Under the pieces are notes generated by a model, which searched no databases, was not told the DNA's origin, and saw nothing but the letters and a program-made list of their open reading frames with translations. A stretch of DNA of 64,000 bases, from contig NZ_AQQU01000002.1 in the NCBI RefSeq assembly GCF_002210105.1, positions 186,001 to 250,000 of the forward strand. Reading direction: 5' to 3'. Below, piece after piece: positions 23,746 to 33,406 of this stretch. Each line of letters starts with the position of its first letter. The first letter of the stretch is position 1. The DNA comes from Oceanicola sp. 22II-s10i. GTDB taxonomy: Bacteria > Pseudomonadota > Alphaproteobacteria > Rhodobacterales > Rhodobacteraceae. The position numbers were made by a program, and so were the translations under genes.

Positions 23746-25629
23746 ATGAAGAAGTTCTTCCAACTCCTCATCCGCAATCGCCTGGCCGCCGCCGGGGGCG
23801 TGGCGCTGAGCATCGTGGTGCTGCTGGCGCTGCTGACGCCGATCCTGCCGCTGCAGGAGCCGAACGTCACCAACACCGCCAACCGCTTCGTGAAGCCGTT
23901 TTCCGAAGGGCATCTGCTGGGCACCGACCACCTTGGGCGCGACATGCTCTCGCGGCTGCTCTGGGGGACGCGGCTGAGCCTCGCCGTCGGGTTCGCGGCG
24001 GCGATCTTTGCGGCTTTCTTCGGGGCGGCGATCGGGATCGTCGCGGGCTATTTCGGCGGGCGCACGGACAACATCATCATGCGCGGCGTCGACATGCTGA
24101 TGGCCTTTCCCTACATCCTGCTGGCGCTGGCCATCGTCGCGGCGCTCGGGCCCGGTCTGGTCAATGCGCTGATCGCGGTGGCGGCCGTGAACGTGCCGTT
24201 CTTTGCCCGGAATATCCGGGGCGTGACGGTTGGGATCGCGCACAAGGAATTCGTGGACGCGGCCCGGCTGGCGGGCCTGTCGAACACGCGGATCATCCTG
24301 ACCGAGATCCTGCCGAACGTGATCCCGGTGATCGTGATCGCCATGTCGACCACCATCGGCTGGATGATCCTCGAGACGGCGGGGCTGTCGTTCCTCGGTC
24401 TCGGCTCTCAGCCGCCGCAGGCGGACCTCGGGTCGATGCTGGGCGAGGCGCGGTCGGCGCTGATCACCAACCCGCATACCTCGGTCGTGCCGGGCGTGAT
24501 GATCCTGATAATCGTCATGGGCATCAACCTGCTGGGCGACGGCGTGCGCGATGCGCTGGACCCGCGCCTGCGGTCCGGGGCGCTGACCCGGCCGATGGCG
24601 GCCACGGTGGTCGAGCGCGAGAGCCAGCCGCCCGCCGCCCATGCCGAGGGCGTGCTGACGATGACCGACCTGGAAACGCAGTTCCACGTCGGCGAGCGGG
24701 TCTACAAGGCGGTCAACAAGGTGTCGCTGAACGTGGCGCCGGGCGAATGCCTCGGCGTGATCGGGGAGAGCGGGTCGGGCAAATCCGTCACTGCGCTGTC
24801 GGTCATGGGGCTTGTCGCCTCGCCGCCGGGGGTGATCGTCGGCGGGTCCGTGCGCTACAAGGATGCGGAGCTGATCGGGATGAAATACGGCCGCCTGCGC
24901 GAGCTGCGCGGCGACCGGGTGGCCTATATCTTCCAGGACCCGCTGGCGACGCTGCACCCGCTCTACAAGGTGGGCGACCAGCTGGTCGAGGCGATACAGG
25001 TGCACCACAAGGTGGGCCGCGCCGAGGCGTGGAAGCGGGCGGTCGACCTGCTGAAACAGGTCCGCATCCCGAACGCCGAGAGCCGGGCCGAGAGTTATCC
25101 GCACGAGATGTCGGGCGGGATGCGGCAGCGGGTCGGGATCGCGATGTCGCTGGCCAACGATCCGGACGTCATCATCGCGGACGAGCCGACGACGGCGCTG
25201 GACGTGACCGTGCAGGCGCAGATCCTGTCGCTGCTGAATGACCTCAGGCGCGAGCGCGGGTTGGCGATCATCTTCATCACCCATGATTTCGGCGTGGTGG
25301 CGCAGCTCTGCGACCGGGTGGCGGTGATGTATGCGGGCCGGATCGTCGAGGAAGGGCCGACGCAGGCCGTGCTCGACGCGCCAGCGCATCCCTACACCAA
25401 GCGGCTGATCGCCTGCGTGCCGGAACTGGGCGAGGGACGGCGCAGGCTGGAGGCCATTCCGGGCCTGCCGCCCGCCGTCGACCGGCTCGACCCCGGCTGC
25501 GCCTTCGCGCCGCGCTGTCTGAAGAAGGAGGCGGCCTGCGTCACGCGCGAGATCGAGCTGGCCCGTGTCGGGGGCCGCGCGGTGCGCTGCCTCTATCCCG
25601 AAACCGATCTGAAGGAGGCGGCGGAATGA
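23746..25629 (+). CDS. fused ABC permease (DppC type) and ATP-binding protein (DppD type)
   Basis: A single 627-residue reading frame. Residues 1 to about 290 form a DppC-like permease (LLGTDHLGRDMLSRLLWGTR; EAA loop DAARLAGLSNTRIILTEILP). A linker of about 20 residues (ATVVERESQPPAAHAEG) leads to an ATPase (about 305-627) with Walker A GESGSGKS, the signature SGGMRQR, Walker B DVIIADEPTTALD and the C-terminal cysteine-bearing peptide-ABC motif (CAFAPRC). Normally these are two genes; here no stop or start signal separates them. The fusion gives a fixed 1:1 ratio. The preceding GTG-to-ATG spacing and the ATGA overlap with the next gene support one operon. Confidence 0.92.
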   Translation: MKKFFQLLIRNRLAAAGGVALSIVVLLALLTPILPLQEPNVTNTANRFVKPFSEGHLLGTDHLGRDMLSRLLWGTRLSLAVGFAAAIFAAFFGAAIGIVAGYFGGRTDNIIMRGVDMLMAFPYILLALAIVAALGPGLVNALIAVAAVNVPFFARNIRGVTVGIAHKEFVDAARLAGLSNTRIILTEILPNVIPVIVIAMSTTIGWMILETAGLSFLGLGSQPPQADLGSMLGEARSALITNPHTSVVPGVMILIIVMGINLLGDGVRDALDPRLRSGALTRPMAATVVERESQPPAAHAEGVLTMTDLETQFHVGERVYKAVNKVSLNVAPGECLGVIGESGSGKSVTALSVMGLVASPPGVIVGGSVRYKDAELIGMKYGRLRELRGDRVAYIFQDPLATLHPLYKVGDQLVEAIQVHHKVGRAEAWKRAVDLLKQVRIPNAESRAESYPHEMSGGMRQRVGIAMSLANDPDVIIADEPTTALDVTVQAQILSLLNDLRRERGLAIIFITHDFGVVAQLCDRVAVMYAGRIVEEGPTQAVLDAPAHPYTKRLIACVPELGEGRRRLEAIPGLPPAVDRLDPGCAFAPRCLKKEAACVTREIELARVGGRAVRCLYPETDLKEAAE

Positions 25630-26588
25630 GCGCGGCGCTGAAACTGGAGAACCTGTCCAAGGCCTTCCCGGTCGGCAAGCGCCTGTTCGGCGCGCCCAAG
25701 GGGATCGTCCATGCGGTCCAGCCCGTCGATCTGGTGGTCGAGGAGGGCGAGACGCTGGGGATCGTCGGCGAGAGCGGCTGCGGGAAGTCGACGCTGGCGC
25801 GGATGCTGGTCGGGCTGCTGCCCGCGAGCACCGGGTCGATCGAGATCGGCGGCAAGCCCCTGAACAACGCGGACCCGGCGGAGTTCGGCAAGCGGATCCA
25901 ATATGTCTTTCAGGACCCGATTTCCTCGCTCAACCCGCGCAAGACGATCCGGCAGGTGATGGAAGCGCCGCTGAAGCGGCTGCACGGAATGGGCAAGGCC
26001 GACCGGGACCGGCGGATCGCCGAGATCTTCGACAGCGTGAACCTGCGGCAGGAATTCCTGGAGCGCTATCCGCACGAATTCTCAGGCGGGCAGGCGCAGC
26101 GGATCGGCATCGCGCGGGCGCTGGCGGCGGAGGCGAAGATCCTGATCCTCGACGAGCCGGTCTCGGCGCTGGACGTCTCGGTGCAGGCGCAGGTGCTGAA
26201 CCTGCTGGCCGATCTGAAGGCGAAGCTGGGGCTGACCTATCTCTTCATCTCGCACGATCTGGCGGTGGTCGAGGCGGTGTCGGACCGGGTGGCGGTGCTC
26301 TATTTCGGCTCGGTGGTCGAGGTGGGGCGGGCCGAGGACATCTTCCGCGCGCCGAAGCATCCCTACACCCGCCTGCTGGCCAACTCTGCGCCTGTCGTGG
26401 GCCGGCCGCTGACGGCGCCGGAGGGGCGCGAGACGGAACTGCCGGACCCGCTGAACCCGCCGCCCGGCTGTCCGTTCAAGCCGCGCTGTCCGCGGGCGAC
26501 AGACGAGTGTGCGGCGGCGCGGCCGGGACTGTTGCCGGACGAGGGGCACCGGGTGGCCTGTATTCATCCGTTAGGGGCGGGTGACTGA
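25626..26588 (+). CDS. ABC transporter ATP-binding protein, DppF type
   Basis: A 320-residue ATPase with Walker A GESGCGKST, the signature SGGQAQRIGIARAL and Walker B ILILDEPVSALD; the C-terminal oligo_HPY region contains CPFKPRC. It is the partner of the ATPase half of the preceding fusion protein in a peptide-type importer. ATGA overlap with the preceding gene shows translational coupling. The operon ends at repeat copy F. Confidence 0.92.
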   Translation: MSAALKLENLSKAFPVGKRLFGAPKGIVHAVQPVDLVVEEGETLGIVGESGCGKSTLARMLVGLLPASTGSIEIGGKPLNNADPAEFGKRIQYVFQDPISSLNPRKTIRQVMEAPLKRLHGMGKADRDRRIAEIFDSVNLRQEFLERYPHEFSGGQAQRIGIARALAAEAKILILDEPVSALDVSVQAQVLNLLADLKAKLGLTYLFISHDLAVVEAVSDRVAVLYFGSVVEVGRAEDIFRAPKHPYTRLLANSAPVVGRPLTAPEGRETELPDPLNPPPGCPFKPRCPRATDECAAARPGLLPDEGHRVACIHPLGAGD

Positions 26589-26595
26589 GGCCGGA

Positions 26596-26656
26596 CCGGG
26601 GGCTCTGCCCCCGGACCCCCGGCATATTTTTGGCAAGATGAAGCAGGGGAACCTGC
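26596..26656 (+). repeat. gene-end palindromic repeat, copy F
   Basis: The hairpin CCGGGGGC-TCT-GCCCCCGG (26596-26614) is followed by ACCCCCGGCATATTTTTGG and CAAGATGAAGCAGGGG. It lies between the convergent ABC ATPase and enolase-superfamily genes and can terminate the ABC operon. Confidence 0.88.
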
Positions 26657-26657
26657 G

Positions 26658-27770
26658 CTAGAAGGTTTCCGTGAGGCGCGAGACCGTGGCGTCGTCCAGC
26701 GTCATGCCGAGGCCCGGGGCGTCGGGGAGGTCGAGCCAGCCGTTGACGGGCGCGAGCGGCGGGGTGGCGACGATGTTGTCGCGGGCCAGTTGCCACATGA
26801 TCTGGTTGCCGTCGTCGAGGTTGGGGATCATCCGGGCGATCTGGTGTTCTGCCGCCGTGGTGATGCCGGTGGTGAAGCTCGAATGGATGCAGATCGACAG
26901 GCCCGCCGCCTCGGCCACGGCGGCGGCCTTGAGCATGGGCTGGATGCCCCCGACCTCGCGCGGACCGATGCAGATCATGTCGGCGGCGCGCATCCGGGCG
27001 ATCTCGTAGACGTCGAAGAGGGTGAAGGCGGCCTGATCCGCGACGATGGGGATGCCGACCCTTTCTTTCACGTGACGCAGCGCCTCGAGCGAGTAGGAGG
27101 GCGTGGGCTGTTCGATGAAGTCGATGTCGAAGGGCTCCAGCCGCCGGCACATGGCGATGGCGCGGTAGGGATCCCAGCCCTCGTTCGCGTCGAGGCGCAG
27201 GCGGGCGCTTCCGATCTCGGCCCTTACGGCGCGGACGATGTCGATGTCGCGGTCCATGTCGGGGCGGCCGACCTTGAGGTAGAAGACCCGTTCGCCCGCC
27301 GCCATGCCCTCGGCGGCGTGGGCCGCCAGTTCCTCGGGCGTGTCGCCCTGCAGGAAGAAGAAGTAGCCGACCTTGCGCCTGCAGGCCCCGCCGAGCAGCG
27401 CTGTGACCGGGCGGCCCGCCAGCTTGCCCTGCGCATCCCAGAGCGCGAAGTCGAGGCCCGAGAGCATCTGGTTCGCCGCCCGGATCGTGTTCGCGCCGAA
27501 GGCCATGTAGCTCTGCGACAGGATACGGTCGCGCAGGACGGCGGCGTCGAAGACGCTCTCGCCGATCAGCTTCTGTGCCAGCCGTTTCAGGATCAGGACC
27601 GAGGCCTGCTGGTCCGGCGCGACCGTCGCCTCGCCGATGCCGATGGTGCCGTCGGCCAGCTCCAGCTCGATCAGGTTGACGGAGAAGCTGTCGCGCACGC
27701 CCTGCGTCCAGTGGTAGGGCTGGGCGAGGGGCAGGGTCAGCGGGCGGATGCGGAGATCGGTGATTTTCAT
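26658..27770 (-). CDS. mandelate racemase / muconate-lactonizing enzyme family protein
   Basis: A 370-residue enolase-superfamily protein. Metal ligands are D194 (DANEGW), E220 (IEQP) and D245 (ADQAAF). Lys166 in YLKVG matches the second lysine of the KxK base motif, whose first lysine is Tyr here. The opposite-face lysine of MLE enzymes is not evident (ICIGPREVGG), while H296 in CIHSSFTTG could supply a base. Members racemise, epimerise or dehydrate carboxylate substrates such as dipeptides, hydroxyproline or sugar acids. The gene converges with a peptide-type ABC operon, so it may process the imported ligand. The start has the expected MKITDLRIRPL N-terminus. Confidence 0.85.
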   Translation of the reverse strand: MKITDLRIRPLTLPLAQPYHWTQGVRDSFSVNLIELELADGTIGIGEATVAPDQQASVLILKRLAQKLIGESVFDAAVLRDRILSQSYMAFGANTIRAANQMLSGLDFALWDAQGKLAGRPVTALLGGACRRKVGYFFFLQGDTPEELAAHAAEGMAAGERVFYLKVGRPDMDRDIDIVRAVRAEIGSARLRLDANEGWDPYRAIAMCRRLEPFDIDFIEQPTPSYSLEALRHVKERVGIPIVADQAAFTLFDVYEIARMRAADMICIGPREVGGIQPMLKAAAVAEAAGLSICIHSSFTTGITTAAEHQIARMIPNLDDGNQIMWQLARDNIVATPPLAPVNGWLDLPDAPGLGMTLDDATVSRLTETF

Positions 27771-27922
27771 GGCCGCATCGCAGCATGTCATCTGCGCAAC
27801 CGCTTGCCGGATCGCGACATCCGCAGGCCGCATTGCGCCGCGCGCGGGTTGATCCGTGTCAAGGAGCGGCGCGGGCGACTCGTCGATAAGGGGCGCAGCG
27901 ACAGTGTAAACGGAGACGCCTC

Positions 27923-28174
27923 ATGGCCCACGCACCCCACGAACTACACGAAGACTTCCCCGGCTACGCCGAGACCATCACCGCGCTGAAGACCTCGGAC
28001 GCGCATTTCGCCCGGATCGCGGCGGAGTATCACGAGGTGAACAGCACGATCCACCGCGCCGAGACCAACGTGGAGCCGATGGACGACCTCGCCATCATCG
28101 AGCTGCGCAAGGACCGCGCGCGGCTGAAGGACGAGATCTTTGCCGCGTTGAAGGCCGCTCAGCCGACCTCGTAA
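27923..28174 (+). CDS. YdcH family protein (DUF465)
   Basis: An 83-residue, mostly helical, coiled-coil-prone protein. The segments HEDFPGYAETITALKTSDAHF and LRKDRARLKDEIFAAL match DUF465/YdcH small proteins, whose function is unknown. The upstream GGAGACGCCTC serves as ribosome site. Its last 16 bases overlap the 3' end of the convergent pccR gene. Confidence 0.85.
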   Translation: MAHAPHELHEDFPGYAETITALKTSDAHFARIAAEYHEVNSTIHRAETNVEPMDDLAIIELRKDRARLKDEIFAALKAAQPTS

Positions 28175-29556
28175 GGCAGCACGCCCCGCGCGTCGGGGTC
28201 GATGGTCAGCCGCCGCTCCAGCGGCGGCACCGACCTCTGGTGGCAGTCGACCCGCTCGCAGATACGGCAGGAGATACCGATCGGTTCGAACGCCTTGGGG
28301 CGGGTCAGGTCCAGATCGTCCGCATAGACCAGCGCATCGGCATGGGCGACCTCGCAGCCGAGCGCGATGGCAAACCGCAGGGTCGGCGCGCCGAAGGCGC
28401 CGCCCGGTTTCGACACGTCGCGGGCCAGGCTGATGTAGCGCACGCCGTCCGGCGTTTCGGCCAGCTGGCGCAGGAAGCGGCCCGGTGTCTCGAACGCGCG
28501 GTGCACGTTCCACAGCGGGCAGGCGCCACCGAAACGGGCGAACTGCAGCCGGGTGGCGGAGTGGCGTTTCGTGATCGTCCCGGCCTGGTCGACGCGGACG
28601 AAGAAGAACGGGATCCCCTTGGCGCCGGGGCGCTGGAGCGTCGATAGCCGGTGCGCGACCTGTTCGATCGAGGCGCCGAAGCGGGTGGCGAGGATTTCCA
28701 GGTCGTGGCGCGTCTCCTGCGCGGCGTTCAGGAAGGCGGTGTAGGGCATCAGCGCCGCACCGGCGAAGTAGTTCGCAAGGCCGATCTTGGCGATGGCGCG
28801 GGCGGCGTCGGACTGGAAGCGGGCGAAGTCCAGCGTCGCTTCAAGCAGCTTGTCCTGCGTCAGCAGCGCGACCTGCAGGAGCAACTGGAAGGTCTGGGTT
28901 TCGGGCGCGGCGCGCAGGGACAGTGTCAGGCGGTCCGCCTGCCGGTCGAAGTGGCGCAGGCGGCGGGTGTCGTCGAAACTGACCGTGACACCGAGGTTGC
29001 CGAGGGCCGAGACGGCCTTGACGCGGATGTTGGTTTCCTCGCGCACCGGCTGGGCAAAGCGTTCGGCGGCGCGGTCGACGGCGTCGATGTAGTTGTCGCA
29101 GTAGTGGAAGAAGTCGCGCACCTCGTCCCATGGCGAGGGCTGGGTGCTGGCGTCGGCACGGCCGAGCGCCTCGTCCAGCGAGGCGAGGCGTTCGTGGGTC
29201 TGCCGGTAGGCCTGGTGCAGGTGCAGGAAGGCGCGGGCGAGGGCGGGGGCGTTCGAGGCGGTCAGGCGCAGGTCGGCGAGGGGCGGGGCGACATCGGCGA
29301 GGACCGGGTCGGCCATCACCTCGCGCAGGTCGCTGACGAGGCGTTCGCTGTCGCCGGTCGACAGCTCGGTCACGTCGAAGCCGAATTCGTTGGCGAGGGC
29401 CAGCACGACGGTGGTGGAGACCGGGCGGTTGTTGTTCTCCATCTGGTTCAGGTAGGGCAGGGACACGCCGAGCTTGCCCGCGAAATCCTTCTGCGTCAGG
29501 GCAAGACGCTGCCGCGTCTCGCGCAGTTTCGCACCGGCGTAGAGCTTCTGGGCCAA
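28159..29556 (-). CDS. pccR: PccR/ScfR-type short-chain acyl-CoA regulator (XRE plus IrrE-like)
   Basis: A 465-residue regulator. An XRE helix-turn-helix is N-terminal (about 9-63; LTQKDFAGKLGVSLPYLNQME), a long helical and IrrE-like middle follows, and the C-terminal domain ends with a cysteine cluster, C-x2-C-x4-C (ISCRICERVDC). Characterised homologues (PccR of Rhodobacter sphaeroides, RamB, ScfR) sense propionyl- or acetyl-level acyl-CoA and control propionyl-CoA carboxylase or glyoxylate-cycle genes. The start is TTG at 29556, with GGGAGGA four bases upstream; no in-frame ATG fits. Two TTTGCAAA boxes lie just upstream, suggesting autoregulation. pccB is nearby. Confidence 0.9.
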   Translation of the reverse strand: MAQKLYAGAKLRETRQRLALTQKDFAGKLGVSLPYLNQMENNNRPVSTTVVLALANEFGFDVTELSTGDSERLVSDLREVMADPVLADVAPPLADLRLTASNAPALARAFLHLHQAYRQTHERLASLDEALGRADASTQPSPWDEVRDFFHYCDNYIDAVDRAAERFAQPVREETNIRVKAVSALGNLGVTVSFDDTRRLRHFDRQADRLTLSLRAAPETQTFQLLLQVALLTQDKLLEATLDFARFQSDAARAIAKIGLANYFAGAALMPYTAFLNAAQETRHDLEILATRFGASIEQVAHRLSTLQRPGAKGIPFFFVRVDQAGTITKRHSATRLQFARFGGACPLWNVHRAFETPGRFLRQLAETPDGVRYISLARDVSKPGGAFGAPTLRFAIALGCEVAHADALVYADDLDLTRPKAFEPIGISCRICERVDCHQRSVPPLERRLTIDPDARGVLPYEVG

Positions 29557-29570
29557 GGCGTCCTCCCATG

Positions 29571-29609
29571 GTTTGCAAAGTTTCCCGCATCATCGGTAAC
29601 TTTGCAAAA
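29571..29609. promoter_or_regulatory. PccR operator pair upstream of pccR
   Basis: Two perfect TTTGCAAA palindromes (29572-29579 and 29601-29608) form the arms of a larger inverted repeat, GTTTGCAAAGTT and AACTTTGCAAAAC. They sit 15-52 bases before the pccR start. TTTGCAAA is the half-site I recall for R. sphaeroides PccR. The spacing here is wider than the published N4 arrangement, so the exact binding geometry is inference. Confidence 0.8.
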
Positions 29610-29628
29610 CGGCGTTAACAAGGGGTGA

Positions 29629-30852
29629 CTATCGGCGGCCGAGACCCAGCCTGCGTTCCCGGCGCACGACCATCAGGATGACGAACAGACCCGACACCGC
29701 GGTCGAGATCATCAGCCACATCAGCGCGGTTTCGTCCCGTCCCGGCCCGAGGACAAGGCCCGCCGTCGCCGACAGCGCCGCGCCAAAGCCAACCATCATC
29801 GCCCCGCCGAGGCCCGAGGCGGTGCCTGCCAGATGCGGGCGGACAGACAGCATTCCCGACGTCGCCGAGGGCATCGTCATGCCGTTGCCCCAGGCGACGA
29901 AGAACATGCCGCCGAAGAACACGATCGGCCCGCCGTATCCCGCATAGGACACGGCGAGGGCCCCGGCGATTCCGAGCGCGGTGGTGGTTGTGCCCAGCAC
30001 GACCATGCGGTTGATCCCGAGTCGCGCGGCCACCAGCCCGGTCATGAAATTGCCCATGAAATAGCCAACGCCCGGCATCGCGGTCCACAGGCCGAACTGA
30101 GTGGGGGACAGGCCGAACACGGTGCCGGCCACGTAGGGACTGCCGCCGAGATAGGCAAAGAAGGCACCGGACGACAGCGCCGAGGCCATGCAGTAGCCCC
30201 AGAACCGCGGCGATCGCAGCAGTTCGGGATACTCCGCGAACTGCGCAAGGATGGTGCGGTCGCTCTGCGGTCCGGTTTCGCCGAGGTCGGCCCAGATCAG
30301 TGCAAAGACCAGCAGGCCGAGGATGAAGAGCATCCAGAACGGTCCCTGCCAGCCGACCGTTTCGTCCAGCCATCCGCCGAAAGCGGGCGCCACCATCGGC
30401 ACCAGGGCCATGCCCATGGTGACGTAACCGATCCGCGCCGCCGCCTCGTCGGCGGGATACATGTCGCGGACGATGGCGCGGCCAAGGGCGAGGCCGACGA
30501 CAATTGCGGCTTGTATCGTCCTGAAAAACAGGAAGACTCCGATGGTGGGCGCAAATAGGCAGCCCAGTGTCGCAAGGCAGAAGATGGCCAGCCCGATCAG
30601 CAGGACCGGGCGGCGTCCGAACTTGTCGGCCAGCGGACCGATGAAGATCTGCAGCACCGCGTTGGCCGCCATGTATCCCGCGATGGCCAGCTGGACGAGC
30701 GCATAGGGCGCGTCGAAATAGCTGGCGATGCGGGGCAGCGAGGGCAGGAACAGCGTCATCGACATGGCGCTGAGCCCGGTCAGCACAACCAGCGTCACCG
30801 TCCGCGGCGGCGTGCGCCGGTCGAGGAATCTGATCTCAGGCGTCTGGCTCAT
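29629..30852 (-). CDS. Bcr/CflA family MFS multidrug transporter
   Basis: A 407-residue inner-membrane protein with twelve predicted helices. The motif [16 protein letters not shown] is MFS motif A, and [26 protein letters not shown] is typical of Bcr/CflA drug:H+ antiporters. It starts [13 protein letters not shown]. The gene is divergent from pccB across a region with TTTGCAA boxes and is directly upstream of pccR, so it may belong to the propionate regulon. A role in exporting organic acids or drugs is not decidable. Confidence 0.88.
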   Translation of the reverse strand: MSQTPEIRFLDRRTPPRTVTLVVLTGLSAMSMTLFLPSLPRIASYFDAPYALVQLAIAGYMAANAVLQIFIGPLADKFGRRPVLLIGLAIFCLATLGCLFAPTIGVFLFFRTIQAAIVVGLALGRAIVRDMYPADEAAARIGYVTMGMALVPMVAPAFGGWLDETVGWQGPFWMLFILGLLVFALIWADLGETGPQSDRTILAQFAEYPELLRSPRFWGYCMASALSSGAFFAYLGGSPYVAGTVFGLSPTQFGLWTAMPGVGYFMGNFMTGLVAARLGINRMVVLGTTTTALGIAGALAVSYAGYGGPIVFFGGMFFVAWGNGMTMPSATSGMLSVRPHLAGTASGLGGAMMVGFGAALSATAGLVLGPGRDETALMWLMISTAVSGLFVILMVVRRERRLGLGRR

Positions 30853-30912
30853 GTTCTGGCGGTAGGATGGCGGCGTGGGATTGTCCATTGGCGGCGGGGT
30901 CGGATCTGCGGC

Positions 30913-30995
30913 TTTGCAATTTGCAGATCGACGCTTGCCAACTATTTGCAAATTTGCCGGATTCTGCTTGTTCCGTCACCGCATTTCCCTATGGT
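30913..30995 (+). promoter_or_regulatory. PccR operator and promoter region of pccB
   Basis: TTTGCAAT (30913-30920) with adjoining TTTGCAG, and the perfect TTTGCAAA (30945-30952) followed by TTTGCC, make a cluster of PccR-like half-sites. A candidate promoter TTGTTC-16-TATGGT (30968-30995) lies just downstream, 36 bases before the pccB ATG. The cluster is between the divergent MFS and pccB genes and could control both. Confidence 0.75.
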
Positions 30996-31031
30996 CCGCT
31001 CAGATCCAGGGCTAGGACAGGGGACGCGACA

Positions 31032-32564
31032 ATGAAGGATATTCTTCAGGAACTCGACAGCCGGCGCAAGGTCGCGCGGCTCGGGGGTGGCGAGAAACGG
31101 ATCGCGGCACAGCACGCCAAGGGCAAGCTGACGGCACGCGAGCGGATCGAGCTGCTGCTGGACGCGGACAGTTTCGAAGAGTTCGACATGTTCGTCGCGC
31201 ACCGCTGCACCGATTTCGGGATGGAGCAGGACCGCCCCTACGGCGACGGCGTGGTGACCGGCTGGGGCACGATCAACGGTCGAATGGTCTATGTCTTCAG
31301 CCAGGACTTCACCGTTTTCGGCGGCTCGCTGTCGGAAACCCATGCCCAGAAAATCTGCAAGATCATGGATATGGCCATGCAGAACGGCGCGCCTGTCATC
31401 GGTCTGAACGACTCCGGCGGTGCCCGCATCCAGGAAGGCGTTGCCTCGCTCGCCGGTTACGCGGACGTGTTCCAGCGCAACATCATGGCCTCGGGCGTGG
31501 TGCCGCAGATCTCCGTCATCATGGGCCCCTGCGCGGGCGGCGCGGTCTATTCCCCCGCGATGACCGACTTCATCTTCATGGTGAAGGACAGCTCCTACAT
31601 GTTCGTGACCGGCCCCGACGTGGTCAAGACCGTGACGAACGAGGTGGTGACCGCCGAGGAACTGGGCGGCGCGTCGACTCACACCCGGAAGTCCTCGGTT
31701 GCCGACGGCGCGTTCGAGAACGACGTGGAGGCTTTGGCCGAGGTCCGGCGCCTTGTCGACTTCCTGCCGCTGAACAACCGCGAAAAGCCGCCCGTCCGGC
31801 CGTTCTTCGACGACCCGGCGCGGATCGAGGACAGCCTCGACACGCTGGTGCCCGACAACGCCAACACGCCCTATGACATGAAGGAACTGATCCTCAAGCT
31901 GGCGGACGAAGGCGATTTCTACGAGATCCAGCAGGATTACGCCAAGAACATCATCACCGGTTTCATACGGATCGAGGGCCGGAGCGTGGGCGTCGTTGCG
32001 AACCAGCCGATGGTTCTGGCGGGCTGTCTCGACATCGACTCCAGCCGCAAGGCCGCGCGTTTCGTGCGCTTCTGCGACTGTTTCGAGATCCCGATCCTGA
32101 CGCTGGTCGACGTGCCCGGCTTCCTGCCCGGCACCGGTCAGGAATACGGCGGCGTCATCAAGCACGGCGCGAAACTGCTGTTCGCCTATGGCGAAGCGAC
32201 CGTGCCCAAGGTCACGGTCATCACCCGCAAGGCCTATGGCGGCGCCTATGACGTGATGAGCTCCAAGCACATCCGCGGCGATTTCAACTACGCCTGGCCG
32301 ACCGCCGAAATCGCGGTGATGGGCGCCAAGGGCGCGACCGAGATCCTGTATCGCTCCGAACTGGGCGACAAGGAGAAGATCGCGCAGCGGACCAAGGACT
32401 ACGAAGACCGTTTCGCGAACCCGTTCGTGGCGGCCGAGAAGGGCTTCATCGACGAGGTGATCCAGCCCCACTCGACCCGCAAGCGGGTGGCGCGGGCCTT
32501 TGCGAGCCTCCGGAACAAGAAGCTCGAGAATCCCTGGAAGAAGCACGACAACATCCCGCTGTGA
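31032..32564 (+). CDS. pccB: propionyl-CoA carboxylase beta subunit (carboxyltransferase)
   Basis: A 510-residue carboxyltransferase of normal length, with two crotonase-like halves. Acyl-CoA and carboxybiotin site signatures are [20 protein letters not shown] in the N-half and [19 protein letters not shown] plus [12 protein letters not shown] in the C-half. It transfers CO2 from biotin (on PccA) to propionyl-CoA to make methylmalonyl-CoA. The ATG at 31032 begins the usual [12 protein letters not shown]; the preceding open frame is the PccR operator region. With pccA at 34476 and the mutase at 38228 it makes the methylmalonyl-CoA pathway. Confidence 0.96.
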   Translation: MKDILQELDSRRKVARLGGGEKRIAAQHAKGKLTARERIELLLDADSFEEFDMFVAHRCTDFGMEQDRPYGDGVVTGWGTINGRMVYVFSQDFTVFGGSLSETHAQKICKIMDMAMQNGAPVIGLNDSGGARIQEGVASLAGYADVFQRNIMASGVVPQISVIMGPCAGGAVYSPAMTDFIFMVKDSSYMFVTGPDVVKTVTNEVVTAEELGGASTHTRKSSVADGAFENDVEALAEVRRLVDFLPLNNREKPPVRPFFDDPARIEDSLDTLVPDNANTPYDMKELILKLADEGDFYEIQQDYAKNIITGFIRIEGRSVGVVANQPMVLAGCLDIDSSRKAARFVRFCDCFEIPILTLVDVPGFLPGTGQEYGGVIKHGAKLLFAYGEATVPKVTVITRKAYGGAYDVMSSKHIRGDFNYAWPTAEIAVMGAKGATEILYRSELGDKEKIAQRTKDYEDRFANPFVAAEKGFIDEVIQPHSTRKRVARAFASLRNKKLENPWKKHDNIPL

Positions 32565-32586
32565 TCACGTGATCGGGAGAGGGCAG

Positions 32587-32979
32587 ATGACCAGGCTTGC
32601 GGCATTCGTCGCGATCGGAGGGGTGCTTTGCGGCGCCGCGACCACGGTAACGGGGCAGGAGGGGGCCCCGGCCGTGCCCTCCGGTATCGTGCTCAGCCTG
32701 CAGGACGTGCTGATCGAGGAGGACGCGCACCTTGCGCGGTTCCGCTATGTCGCGCCGGACCTGGAGAGCTTCGGCTTCGCGGGGGTCGAGAACGACTTTC
32801 CCGACCTCTGCGCCAAGCAGGCGGTGCCATGGGTGCGCGAAGGTCACGATGCGATCCGCCGCGTCGTGATCTCGATGGCGTCCGCGCCCGTGGAGTTCGG
32901 TGTGGCCAGCCCTGACGTCACCCAGTTCTTCGAGATGTTCCGCATCGAGGACAGCGCCTGCATCTGGGAGGGATTGTGA
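32587..32979 (+). CDS. secreted hypothetical protein, 130 aa
   Basis: A 130-residue protein with a likely Sec signal peptide (MTRLAAFVAIGGVLCGAATTVTG). The mature part has IVLSLQDVLIEEDAHLARFRYVAP and two cysteines (DLCAKQ, SACIWEG) that could form a disulfide in the periplasm. It is not recognised with confidence; it resembles conserved Rhodobacteraceae proteins found near pccB (possibly the DUF6497 family). It begins 22 bases after the pccB stop and is probably cotranscribed. Confidence 0.65.
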   Translation: MTRLAAFVAIGGVLCGAATTVTGQEGAPAVPSGIVLSLQDVLIEEDAHLARFRYVAPDLESFGFAGVENDFPDLCAKQAVPWVREGHDAIRRVVISMASAPVEFGVASPDVTQFFEMFRIEDSACIWEGL

Positions 32980-33193
32980 CTATGGCACAATATCTTGCGG
33001 GCGATTCCTGTGGCGGATTCGGGTTTGAGGCTTTCGAGTCACAAACCCCGCGCGCGGATGTGGCCAGATGTTTTTCGAACCCTAGTTCCTGTATTGTGAG
33101 CACTGGTTGCCTTCCGGCGGCCGACTTCAGGCAGGCCGAAAGCCGGGACGACAACCGGGCCGGACCGGCCTGTCAACGAGACAGGAGAAGCAG

Positions 33194-33334
33194 ATGTCCA
33201 AGACCGTCAAGAGCGTACTCGCGCTCGGCCTCGTCGCGTTCCTCGCGGCATGCGCCGAGAAAGAGGAAGCATATGTCGTGGTCGAGCCTGAGCCGATTTC
33301 TCAGGAACCCGTCTACACCGGCAAATACAAGTAA
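33194..33334 (+). CDS. small lipoprotein, 46 aa
   Basis: A 46-residue lipoprotein precursor: a hydrophobic signal segment ends in LAAC (about residue 20), leaving a 26-residue acidic mature peptide that ends PVYTGKYK. AGGAGAAG precedes the ATG. Small proteins with this ending recur next to pccB genes in the Rhodobacteraceae as far as I recall; no function is known. It is directly followed by a strong terminator, and hence closes the pccB transcript or forms its own small one. Confidence 0.7.
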   Translation: MSKTVKSVLALGLVAFLAACAEKEEAYVVVEPEPISQEPVYTGKYK

Positions 33335-33352
33335 GCCGCAGACATCGACCTG

Positions 33353-33381
33353 GGGTCCGGCCCACGGGCCGGACCCTTTTT
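33353..33381 (+). terminator. rho-independent terminator after the small lipoprotein
   Basis: The perfect 11-bp stem GGGTCCGGCCC / GGGCCGGACCC (33353-33363 and 33366-33376) with a two-base loop is followed by TTTTT. It is among the strongest terminators in the window. Confidence 0.93.
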
Positions 33382-33406
33382 CGTGCCTGCCGGACCGGAG
33401 GCACCC

